6,282 nucleotides of DNA from an uncultured Alphaproteobacteria bacterium (lineage in GTDB: Bacteria > Pseudomonadota > Alphaproteobacteria > GCA-2731375), in NCBI GenBank assembly GCA_913049615.1, contig CAJWZI010000106.1, positions 1-6,282 of the forward strand, in the 5' to 3' direction. Each line of letters starts with the position of its first letter. The stretch's first letter is position 1. The position numbers and the translations under genes were made by a program. This document shows, one piece after another, positions 1-6,282 of this stretch. Under the pieces are notes generated by a model that saw only the letters and a program-made list of their open reading frames with translations, was not told the origin of the DNA and ran no database searches.

Positions 1-297
1 CCAAAGAACCAAATTCATATAAAATATCTATGCGCAGCGACAAAAATTACACAAATCCTCTGCCAATGAAATTTGTTAGTATAAATTTTAGGAGAATGGA
101 ATAATTGTCGGCGTGCAGCCAGGAAAATCCAGTCGCAAGTGTTCAGGTGGTACAATCCTGAGCCCCGGGGACGATGACATCGCCATCAACAGGGGATGAG
201 CCGGTCAAGCGATAGCACTTTTGGATTGCCGGTTCGGGTTGCCTATTGCCACACGTGTCGTTGCCATTTCTAACGTTGTATTTGTAGTTAGGTGAGA
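1..297. other. Unassigned region downstream of the crotonase gene
   Basis: No gene can be supported here. Bases 1-100 are about 31% G+C by direct count and 101-200 about 55%, with a sharp change near 105. The A+T-rich part has a TATAAA at 80-85 and an AGGAG at 90-94 just before ATG GAA TAA, so no real reading frame follows the apparent ribosome-binding site. The remainder holds short symmetric elements: CCCCGGGG at 163-170, CGATG-A-CATCG at 172-182 and ACACGTGT at 251-258. It also has four TTGCC copies between 226 and 265. I compared it by eye with common riboswitch, SRP RNA and RNase P signatures and saw no match. No hairpin followed by a T-run was seen that would terminate the minus-strand gene ending at 298. 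Confidence 0.6.
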
Positions 298-1083
298 TTA
301 ACGGTACGTAAATGTTGCCTCGCGTTTTTCCAGAAAGGCGTCGCGACCTTCGATGTAATCAGGCCCTTGAAAACCTTCGACGCGCAATCGGCGGGAAGTT
401 TCCGTTTCATCTGTCGCTCCCTCCAAAATTTCACCAACCATGGCCTTGACTGCTCGGACGGTGAATTGAGAGAGGTTACAAAGATTTTCAGCAAATGCCC
501 TCGTTTCTGACTCCAAATCTTCAGGCTCGAACAGCCGTGTGGCCAAGCCGATGGAAAGCGCCTCTCGGGCCTCAATGACCTTGGCACCCATGAGCATCTC
601 CTTAGCCCGGCTAGGACCAATCAAGTCGGATAGACGTTTGGTTTCCAGCAGGCTGTACGCAATGCCAAGTTTAGCTGGCGGGATACAAAAGCGGGACGTG
701 GTATCTGCATAACGTAGATCACAGTTAAGAGCGATGGCACACCCACCGCCGAAGCAAACCCCCCGCACCATAGCAATGGTCGGTTTATTCAGATCAGAAA
801 TAGCGTTATAGGCCGTGCGAATTTTGTCATGATAGTCCGCAGCGCTCTCAGCCGTAGCATGAACGATGGGAAACTCTGAAATGTCGGCCCCGGCGGCAAA
901 AGCACGTGGAGCGCCGGAACGTAGGATCACCACCTTTATATCCGGATCATCGCCAGCCTGGCCGAACAGCTCTATGATGCCCTGCCAGACCTCCGCATTC
1001 AGGGCGTTTAGTTTATCTGGGCGATTTAGCACAATTTCGGCGATTTCGTCTTCTTTGTTCATATATATAGGATCGTTACTCAT
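298..1083 (-). CDS. Crotonase-superfamily protein (enoyl-CoA hydratase/isomerase-like), catalytically divergent
   Basis: A 261-residue protein of usual crotonase length (about 255-270), presumably cytosolic and acting on an acyl-CoA. Visible family features are LNRPDKLNALN (19-29), the first oxyanion-hole segment AFAAGADISEF (61-71), KPTIAMVRG (100-108), the glycine-rich second oxyanion segment FGGGC (111-115), CDLRYAD (121-127) and the C-terminal GRDAFLEKR segment (246-254). The two glutamates that perform hydration in rat mitochondrial enoyl-CoA hydratase (Glu144, Glu164) align with Ala116 and Pro136, so ordinary hydratase activity is doubtful. It may be an isomerase, hydrolase, lyase or CoA-ligand-binding homologue; the substrate cannot be read from sequence. 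The start at 1083 is chosen because AGAAAGG lies six bases upstream. An in-frame ATG at 1143 would overlap soxB, and one at 1062 lacks a ribosome-binding site. It is transcribed away from the sox operon across 53 bp. The fold is certain, the reaction is not. Confidence 0.9.
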   Translation of the reverse strand: MSNDPIYMNKEDEIAEIVLNRPDKLNALNAEVWQGIIELFGQAGDDPDIKVVILRSGAPRAFAAGADISEFPIVHATAESAADYHDKIRTAYNAISDLNKPTIAMVRGVCFGGGCAIALNCDLRYADTTSRFCIPPAKLGIAYSLLETKRLSDLIGPSRAKEMLMGAKVIEAREALSIGLATRLFEPEDLESETRAFAENLCNLSQFTVRAVKAMVGEILEGATDETETSRRLRVEGFQGPDYIEGRDAFLEKREATFTYR

Positions 1084-1089
1084 GGTTGG

Positions 1090-1096
1090 CCTTTCT
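1090..1096 (-). promoter_or_regulatory. Ribosome-binding site of the crotonase gene
   Basis: Read on the minus strand this is AGAAAGG, six bases before the ATG at 1083. It decides between three in-frame ATG codons (1143, 1083, 1062), since the other two lack a comparable purine-rich match. Confidence 0.65.
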
Positions 1097-1127
1097 AATG
1101 CGCTATAAGATACCCTGATCCGTATTT

Positions 1128-1131
1128 GAGG
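1128..1131 (+). promoter_or_regulatory. Ribosome-binding site of soxB
   Basis: GAGG followed by a five-base spacer and the ATG at 1137. Another ATG at 1132 lies within the spacer but is out of frame with soxB, so 1137 is the start. Confidence 0.65.
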
Positions 1132-1136
1132 ATGGC

Positions 1137-2387
1137 ATGGCAAACTATTCGATCTTTACCTTAGCGCGCAACGCCCTAAACCGCCATCGCGACTGGCCTC
1201 AAGCTTGGCGTAGCCCCAAACCACGCCCGTCCTATGATGCCGTGATAGTCGGCGGCGGTGGCCACGGTCTGGCCACGGCCTATTACCTGGCGGACCGCCA
1301 TGGCATGCACAACATTGCAGTTGTCGAGAAAGGTTGGATCGGCGGTGGCAATACAGGGCGGAACACCACCATCGTCCGCTCCAACTATCTCTATCCCGAA
1401 AGTGCGGCAATTTATGACCATGCCCTAAATTTATGGGAGGGGTTAAGCCAGGAATTGAACTTCAATGTCATGTTTTCCCCCCGCGGCGTGATCAATCTCG
1501 CCCATGATCCCCATGAGGAGAGAGAGTTGAAACGGCGCATTTACGCCAATCAGTTGGCAGGTGTGGATGCAGAATGGGTTGGCCCCACACAATTAGCTGA
1601 AATCTGCCCAATTCTGAACTTGGACCCCGACATTCGTTATCCCGTTATCGGCGGCACACTGCAGCGGCGGGCAGGAGTTGCACGTCACGACGCCGTGGCC
1701 TGGGGTTATGCCCGGGCGTCAGACCAACTAGGCGTCGACATCATTCAAAACTGTGAAGTCACAGGCTTCGATATTCGCGATGGGAGAATTGAAGGGTTGC
1801 AGACCACACAAGGGGACATCAGCACCTCCAAGGTAGGCGTAGTGGCAGCGGGGCATTCCTCCATCCTAGCGGCCATGGCCGGTATCCGCCTGCCCCTGGA
1901 TAGCCACCCCTTGCAAGCACTGGTATCAGAACCTGTAAAGCCGGTAATGCCGACGGTGATTATGTCCAACAAGGTACATGCATATATGAGCCAATCGGAC
2001 AAGGGTGAGTTGGTAATCGGGGCTGGTATCGATCTTTATAATTCCTATGCTCAGCGCGGAAGCTTTGGCGTGATTGAAGAAACTATCAGAGCAGTGGTTG
2101 AACTGTTCCCCATCACCTCCCGCCTGAAGATGATGCGGCAATGGGCCGGGATTGTGGATGTCTGCCCTGACGCCAGCCCGATAATTTCTGCGACGCCGGT
2201 AAAAGGATTATTCTTCAATTGCGGCTGGGGCACCGGTGGTTTCAAGGCGACGCCCGGTTCGGGCCATGTGTTCGCCCACACACTGGCTAAGGACGAGCCC
2301 CACCCGATCAATGCGCCCTTTGCCCTGGAGCGCTTTTACAGTGGTGCCTTAGTGGCCGAGCATGGTGCCGCAGCGGTGGCTCACTGA
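1137..2387 (+). CDS. soxB: Sarcosine oxidase beta subunit
   Basis: A 416-residue flavoprotein subunit of cytosolic heterotetrameric sarcosine oxidase (alpha-beta-gamma-delta), D-amino-acid-oxidase (DAO) fold. It oxidises sarcosine at a non-covalent FAD; electrons pass to a covalently held FMN at the alpha-beta interface and then to oxygen, giving hydrogen peroxide. Seen here: the N-terminal extension typical of SoxB (YSIFTLARN, 4-12), the FAD dinucleotide motif [13 protein letters not shown] (36-48) with the acidic strand end VVEKG (62-66), the conserved [12 protein letters not shown] block (74-85) and [14 protein letters not shown] (180-193). His184 in that block matches the histidine that binds FMN covalently (around position 173-175 in characterised enzymes). 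The C-terminal [14 protein letters not shown] (363-376) completes the FAD site. Length and motifs are complete. It is the first gene of the operon, and its TGA overlaps the soxD ATG by one base (TGATG), which suggests translational coupling. Confidence 0.97.
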   Translation: MANYSIFTLARNALNRHRDWPQAWRSPKPRPSYDAVIVGGGGHGLATAYYLADRHGMHNIAVVEKGWIGGGNTGRNTTIVRSNYLYPESAAIYDHALNLWEGLSQELNFNVMFSPRGVINLAHDPHEERELKRRIYANQLAGVDAEWVGPTQLAEICPILNLDPDIRYPVIGGTLQRRAGVARHDAVAWGYARASDQLGVDIIQNCEVTGFDIRDGRIEGLQTTQGDISTSKVGVVAAGHSSILAAMAGIRLPLDSHPLQALVSEPVKPVMPTVIMSNKVHAYMSQSDKGELVIGAGIDLYNSYAQRGSFGVIEETIRAVVELFPITSRLKMMRQWAGIVDVCPDASPIISATPVKGLFFNCGWGTGGFKATPGSGHVFAHTLAKDEPHPINAPFALERFYSGALVAEHGAAAVAH

Positions 2388-2668
2388 TGCTTCTGCTTGA
2401 CTGTCCCTGGTGCGGTGTCCGCTCTGAAGAGGAGTTTTCCTGCGGCGGCGAAGGTCATATTGTGCGTCCTTTGAATTCGGAAGATATGGATGACACTGCC
2501 TGGGGCGATTATGTCTTCATGCGCACCAATCAAAAAGGCGTTTACTATGAACGCTGGCGTCACAGCCACGGTTGCGGTCGTTGGTTCAACGCAGCCCGCA
2601 GCAGCACCACCCACGAGATCCTGGCCATCTACCGCGTTGGCGATGCCAAGCCGGAACTGCCTGAATGA
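2387..2668 (+). CDS. soxD: Sarcosine oxidase delta subunit (zinc protein)
   Basis: A 93-residue subunit of heterotetrameric sarcosine oxidase, normal length for SoxD. It has no catalytic role of its own and binds a structural zinc ion. CPWCG at 6-10 supplies Cys6 and Cys9, and WRHSHGCGRWF (57-67) supplies His59 and Cys63; these four match the zinc ligands known from the family structure. The intervening RPLNSEDM (27-34), GDYVFMRTNQKG (40-51) and the tail TTHEILAIYRVGD (74-86) are standard SoxD blocks. The start overlaps the soxB stop by one base, with GGTGG upstream as a weak ribosome-binding site. The stop overlaps the soxA start by four bases (ATGA), so synthesis of B, D and A is probably coupled at similar ratios. 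Nothing is broken or missing. Confidence 0.97.
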   Translation: MLLLDCPWCGVRSEEEFSCGGEGHIVRPLNSEDMDDTAWGDYVFMRTNQKGVYYERWRHSHGCGRWFNAARSSTTHEILAIYRVGDAKPELPE

Positions 2669-5658
2669 ACACTCAAATCAACCGGAGGTCCGAAGGAGGC
2701 CGGATTGACCGCGATGAAACGCTTACGTTTAGTTTCGATGGCAATACCATGCAGGGTCACCGAGGCGATACGTTAGCCTCAGCCCTCCTGGCAAATGGGG
2801 TGCGCCTCGTAGGACGCAGTTTCAAATATCACCGTCCGCGCGGGCTGATGGCATCTGGGGGCGAGGAACCCAATGGTCTAGTGCGCCTGCGCACCGGCGG
2901 CCGAGCGGAACCGAATGTTCGTGCCACTGAGGCAACCCTGTACGACGGTCTGGAAGCGGAAAGCCAGAACCGCTGGCCCAGCCTGCGCTATGACGTGGGC
3001 GCGATTAATGATCGATTGTCGCCTCTGTTTCCCGCAGGTTTTTACTATAAGACCTTCATGTGGCCGGCAAGTCTGTGGCCTGCCTACGAACATTTCATTC
3101 GCCGCATGGCTGGGCTGGGCCGAGCGGCGGTCGACAGCGATCCCGACCGTTACGATAAGCAGTACGCTCATTGTGATGTTCTCGTGATAGGCGGCGGGCC
3201 AGCGGGCCTGGCTGCGGCGCAATGGGCCGGGCGCACCGGGGCAAGGGTGATACTGTCCGATGAAGGCCTAGAAATGGGCGGTGCCTTGTTGGGCAATGAC
3301 CAAAGGATTGATGGTGCGGCGGGAATGGACTGGGCGGCCGGCAGTCTCAAGGAACTCCAAAACGCCGAAAACGTCCTGCTGCTCCCGCGCACCACAGTAT
3401 TTGCCTATCACGACCACAATGCTCTGAACATGCTGCAACGAGTTACCGATCATCAGCTAGCTCCCAAGACACATCAACCCCGCCAGCGCCTTTGGCAGGT
3501 GCGCGCTAAGCAAGTGGTGCTAGCAACAGGGGCCTTGGAACGACCGCTAGTCCTGGCTAACAATGACCGGCCCGGAGTAATGCTAGCGGGCGCGGCGCAG
3601 GTCTATGTGAACCGTTTTGGCGTTCGACCTGGACGGCGGGCCGTGGTGTTCACTAACAACGACAGTGCCTATCCGGTGGCCCTAGACCTGCACGCGGCAG
3701 GCATAGAGGTGGCGGCCGTAGTCGATCCACGTCCTGCGCCACCCTTGGGCTGGTTATCTGAATTGGAGGCGGCAGGCATACCGGTCAGGGCTGAACGGGC
3801 GGTCACGGCTGTGGAAGGGAGACGCGAAGTCACGGCCGTACACATCGGCAAACTGAACGATGCGCAAGACAGCACTTCAGGCAACCGAGACCGGCCCATG
3901 GACTGCGACCTGTTGTGTCTGTCTGGTGGTTGGACACCCAGTCTGCACCTCTTATCCCAATCAGGCGCAAAGCTGACTTGGGATGACGGCCTAGGCTGTT
4001 TTTTGCCTGGCACAGCCGGACAAAAGGTGCGCGTCGCCGGAGCAGCAAACGGTGATTTCGATTTGCAGACTTGTTTGACTACGGGGGCCGAAGCCGGCAA
4101 TGCCGCCGCAAACGACGCGGGCCACCGCCGCCGGGGACGGGGGCCGCGAAAGCCCATAGCCAAAGATACGCCTAAAATGACCCCACCTCTCTCCCTCTGG
4201 CACATACCGGGCAAGGGCAAGGCATTTGTCGATTTCCAATCGGACGTCACCGCCGCCGATCTGCAATTGGCGGCACGGGAGGGCTACCGCTCTATTGAAC
4301 ATGTGAAACGCTACACAACTACGGGTATGGGGACAGACCAGGGCCGAACCTCAAATATCAACGCTCTGGGCATCGTGGCCCAGGCCTTAGATGTGCCGGT
4401 CCCCGAGGTGGGCCACACTACCTTCCGGCCACCATTTGCACCAGTTACTTTCGGAGCAATTGCCGGGCGACGTATTGGGCCTTTGTTGGAACCGGTAAGG
4501 CGCACGCCGATGCACGGATGGCACCAGGCCAACAGCGCGGTTTTCGAACTTGTAGGGCAATGGCACCGCCCCTATTACACGCCTCAGAACGGTGAAAACA
4601 TGCAACAGGCGGTGGATCGCGAGGTCCGCGCCGCTCGCACCAGCCTGGGCATCATGGACGCCACAACTTTAGGCAAAATCGATATTCAAGGCCCAGACGC
4701 GGCGGAATTCCTTAACCGTATCTATATTAATGGTTGGAAGGGCCTGAAGGTTGGCAGCTGTCGTTATGGCCTAATGTTGGGCGAGGACGGCATGGTGTTT
4801 GACGACGGCGTCACCGCCAGACTGAATAATGAGCATTTCCATATGACCACTACCACCGGCGGAGCGGCCCACGTATTGGACTGGCTGGAAAACTGGTCAC
4901 AAACCGAATGGCCCGAGTTGCATGTGTATTGCACATCGACGACCGAGCAATGGGCCGTGGCCGCAATTTGCGGTCCCAACGCCCGGGCGTTGCTGCATGA
5001 ACTTTCACCTGATTGGGATCTTTCACCAGAGGCTTTTCCGCACATGACGTGGCAGGATGGCTCGGTCGACGGCATAGTGGCCAGGGTATTCCGTATCGGC
5101 TTCACGGGGGAATTATCTTTCGAGATCAATGTCCCTGCCGGCCACGGCATGGCGCTGTGGAATGCTCTGATAACGGCAGGGGAAAAATACGGTATCACGC
5201 CGTTCGGGACCGAGGCCATGCATGTGCTACGAGCCGAGGTTGGCTTTATCATGGTGGGTCAGGAAACCGACGGCACCGTGACACCTCATGATCTGGGTTT
5301 GGGCCGCATGGTCAGCAGCAAAAAGGATTTTCTCGGCAAGCGCTCCCTGTTTCGCGGCGATACCCGGCGTCCTGACCGGCCGCAACTGGTAGGCCTGCTG
5401 CCCCAAAACAAGACCCTGCGCTTACCCGAAGGAGCACAACTGATCGAGACCCCCGACCCCACACCGCCACAACGGGCCCAGGGCCATGTCACTTCATCCT
5501 ATAACAGTCCTAACCTGGGCCGCACCTTCGCCCTGGCCCTTCTGAATCGCGGGCACGAACGGCACGGCGAAACAATCCACGCAGCCTTTGATGGGAGTAC
5601 TGTGCCGGTGGCGGTAACGGCACCGCGCTTTTTGGATCCAGGAAATAGAGCAAGATGA
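2665..5658 (+). CDS. soxA: Sarcosine oxidase alpha subunit
   Basis: A 997-residue largest subunit of heterotetrameric sarcosine oxidase, usual length (about 965-1010). Domains in order: an N-terminal 2Fe-2S-ferredoxin-like domain without cluster cysteines (about 12-105; GGRIDR at 11-16, GDTLASALLANG at 34-45, RSFKYHRPRG at 51-60); an NAD+-binding Rossmann domain (about 168-485) with VIGGGPAGLAAA at 174-185, Asp199/Glu200 ending the second strand and ATGALERP at 287-294; a linking SoxA domain (about 505-600) with KRYTTTGMGTDQG at 548-560; then a GcvT-like folate domain (about 630-890) and its C-terminal barrel (about 905-990). Blocks in the folate part include IDIQGPDAAEFLNR (672-685), MVFDDGVTARL (710-720), GTEAMHVLRAE (848-858) and GHVTSSYNS (940-948). 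The last two domains convert the demethylation product to 5,10-methylene-tetrahydrofolate. The start is the ATGA overlap with soxD, and the stop overlaps soxG in the same way. A basic linker (HRRRGRGPRK, 487-496) follows the NAD domain. No defect seen. Confidence 0.97.
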   Translation: MNTQINRRSEGGRIDRDETLTFSFDGNTMQGHRGDTLASALLANGVRLVGRSFKYHRPRGLMASGGEEPNGLVRLRTGGRAEPNVRATEATLYDGLEAESQNRWPSLRYDVGAINDRLSPLFPAGFYYKTFMWPASLWPAYEHFIRRMAGLGRAAVDSDPDRYDKQYAHCDVLVIGGGPAGLAAAQWAGRTGARVILSDEGLEMGGALLGNDQRIDGAAGMDWAAGSLKELQNAENVLLLPRTTVFAYHDHNALNMLQRVTDHQLAPKTHQPRQRLWQVRAKQVVLATGALERPLVLANNDRPGVMLAGAAQVYVNRFGVRPGRRAVVFTNNDSAYPVALDLHAAGIEVAAVVDPRPAPPLGWLSELEAAGIPVRAERAVTAVEGRREVTAVHIGKLNDAQDSTSGNRDRPMDCDLLCLSGGWTPSLHLLSQSGAKLTWDDGLGCFLPGTAGQKVRVAGAANGDFDLQTCLTTGAEAGNAAANDAGHRRRGRGPRKPIAKDTPKMTPPLSLWHIPGKGKAFVDFQSDVTAADLQLAAREGYRSIEHVKRYTTTGMGTDQGRTSNINALGIVAQALDVPVPEVGHTTFRPPFAPVTFGAIAGRRIGPLLEPVRRTPMHGWHQANSAVFELVGQWHRPYYTPQNGENMQQAVDREVRAARTSLGIMDATTLGKIDIQGPDAAEFLNRIYINGWKGLKVGSCRYGLMLGEDGMVFDDGVTARLNNEHFHMTTTTGGAAHVLDWLENWSQTEWPELHVYCTSTTEQWAVAAICGPNARALLHELSPDWDLSPEAFPHMTWQDGSVDGIVARVFRIGFTGELSFEINVPAGHGMALWNALITAGEKYGITPFGTEAMHVLRAEVGFIMVGQETDGTVTPHDLGLGRMVSSKKDFLGKRSLFRGDTRRPDRPQLVGLLPQNKTLRLPEGAQLIETPDPTPPQRAQGHVTSSYNSPNLGRTFALALLNRGHERHGETIHAAFDGSTVPVAVTAPRFLDPGNRAR

Positions 5659-6245
5659 CCCAGCCCCGCCATGAACCCTTGGCTCATCTAGCCCTTGCCG
5701 GCGGTGCCACAGGCAATGCAGAAAGTGCCGCTGTTGTCTTGTGGTCCTTGCCCTATCACCCATCCATAATTCTGCGTGGGGAGAGTGATGACCCGGCATT
5801 CTTGGAAGGCTTTCTCGGCGCCATGGGTTTTGGCCTGCCCATCGCTCCCTTTGGCATAACCAATCAGAACGATTACGCCGCATGTTGGCTGGGGCCCAAT
5901 GAATGGCTCATTATAGGTGATAAAACCCTCGAACATCTCACCGCTGGTCTCGCAGGCTGCCGTCACGCCTTGATCAGAATTGGCGACGGTCAGCAAATCA
6001 TTGCCATATCCGGTGCCCGCGCGGTTGATGTCTTAACCAAACACTGCCCGCTAGATCTGCATGACCTAAAGCGATCTCAACCCTGGTGCAGTCGCACGGT
6101 ACTGGCCGGTATTCAAATAATCCTACGCAACCTGGATGACGGCAGCTATCATGTGCACGTAGGTCGCAGCCTGGCGGATTACACTTGGCGCATTCTGGAA
6201 GATGCAGCTCTGGAGTTCGATGTCGCAGTAGCCGTCGGGTCATAG
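5655..6245 (+). CDS. soxG: Sarcosine oxidase gamma subunit
   Basis: A 196-residue fourth subunit of heterotetrameric sarcosine oxidase, within the normal range for SoxG (about 180-210). The family resembles the folate-binding fold of GcvT/YgfZ and packs in the complex without known catalysis of its own. Recognisable blocks are WLGPNEWLI (78-86), ISGARAVDVLTKHCPLDLH (118-136) and GRSLADYTWRILEDA (170-184), the last corresponding to the RSFADY region of other SoxG proteins. The N-terminal third is poorly conserved, as is usual for this subunit, so identification rests on these blocks plus position as last gene of the B-D-A-G order. The start overlaps the soxA stop (ATGA). A weak AGGA lies 14 bases upstream, so translation probably depends on ribosomes finishing soxA. 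The frame closes with TAG at 6243-6245; no terminator hairpin is visible in the 37 bases left. Confidence 0.94.
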   Translation: MTQPRHEPLAHLALAGGATGNAESAAVVLWSLPYHPSIILRGESDDPAFLEGFLGAMGFGLPIAPFGITNQNDYAACWLGPNEWLIIGDKTLEHLTAGLAGCRHALIRIGDGQQIIAISGARAVDVLTKHCPLDLHDLKRSQPWCSRTVLAGIQIILRNLDDGSYHVHVGRSLADYTWRILEDAALEFDVAVAVGS

Positions 6246-6282
6246 GCAAAAAATTGTAACGGCCGAATCAAACGCCCGCGCG
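6246..6282. other. Downstream flank, no gene seen
   Basis: Thirty-seven bases after the soxG stop. There is an A-run at 6248-6253 but no hairpin and no start codon with a ribosome-binding site. The operon could continue past the window; folate-linked genes such as formyltetrahydrofolate deformylase or folD often follow soxG, but nothing here shows it. Confidence 0.5.

Larger units (their letters stand above)
1084..1136. promoter_or_regulatory. Divergent intergenic region between crotonase gene and soxB
   Basis: Only 53 bp separate the two divergent start codons, so any dedicated promoters must be packed here or extend into the coding ends. On the plus strand TATAAG at 1104-1109 resembles a -10 element, but I could find no good -35 hexamer at normal spacing. 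On the minus strand the same patch reads TATCTTATAG, again without a convincing -35. Promoters dependent on an activator would look like this, but that is inference. No clear inverted-repeat operator was found. Confidence 0.35.

Noticed and set aside
90..104. AGGAG followed by ATG GAA TAA, resembling a minimal open reading frame or leader
   Set aside because: Only two codons long, and not followed by a gene on that strand that it could regulate.
160..185. Possible guanidine-type (mini-ykkC) or other riboswitch around CCCCGGGGACGATG
   Set aside because: ACGA follows the palindrome rather than sitting in a hairpin loop, there is no second matching hairpin, and no suitable gene follows on the plus strand.
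1084..1143. Longer N-terminus for the crotonase from the ATG at 1143
   Set aside because: It would overlap the soxB start, has no good ribosome-binding site, and adds 20 residues with no family similarity.
2693..2706. Perfect AAGGAGG inside soxA four bases before an in-frame ATT codon, a possible alternative start
   Set aside because: The bases encode the conserved N-terminal EGGRID segment of SoxA, ATT is a very rare start, and the ATG at 2665 fits the usual stop-start overlap.
3669..4250. 193-codon open frame on the minus strand opposite soxA
   Set aside because: It lies wholly inside the conserved soxA gene, its translation is rich in R, P, S and A as expected of an antisense shadow, and it shows no known motif.
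4764..5252. 162-codon open frame on the minus strand opposite the folate domain of soxA
   Set aside because: An antisense shadow of strongly conserved coding sequence, with no motif or ribosome-binding site supporting it.

Overview
The window reads as bacterial chromosome, probably from an alphaproteobacterium. That lineage call is an inference from protein character, compact operon layout and moderately high G+C in the genes; no marker gene confirms it. Most of the window (1137-6245) is a complete four-gene operon for heterotetrameric sarcosine oxidase in the order soxB-soxD-soxA-soxG. A divergently transcribed crotonase-superfamily gene (1083-298, minus strand) lies upstream of it.

Layout: 1-297 is non-coding or unassigned. 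Its first ~105 bases are very A+T-rich (31% G+C over 1-100 by hand count) and it then changes abruptly to about 55% G+C. Bases 298-1083 (minus) encode a 261-residue enoyl-CoA hydratase/isomerase-like protein in which both classical catalytic glutamates are replaced. Bases 1084-1136 form a 53-bp divergent intergenic gap with a ribosome-binding site for each flanking gene. Bases 1137-6245 (plus) hold the four sox genes, whose stop and start codons overlap at all three junctions (TGATG, ATGA, ATGA). Bases 6246-6282 are downstream sequence with no recognisable gene.

How the genes work together: the SoxB subunit (FAD, covalent FMN) oxidises sarcosine. Electrons pass through FAD and FMN to oxygen, giving hydrogen peroxide. 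SoxA binds NAD+ and carries a GcvT-like folate domain that turns the released one-carbon unit into 5,10-methylene-tetrahydrofolate. SoxD is a small zinc subunit and SoxG a GcvT-related structural subunit. The operon therefore serves the last demethylation step of choline/glycine-betaine/creatinine breakdown and feeds glycine and one-carbon units into central metabolism. All diagnostic residues I could check (FMN-binding His184 in SoxB, Cys6/Cys9/His59/Cys63 in SoxD, the dinucleotide fold in SoxA) are intact.

I found no mobile element, CRISPR array, tRNA, rRNA or convincing new system. The items most worth a second look are the catalytically divergent crotonase paired head-to-head with the sox operon, and the compositionally odd first 100 bases.
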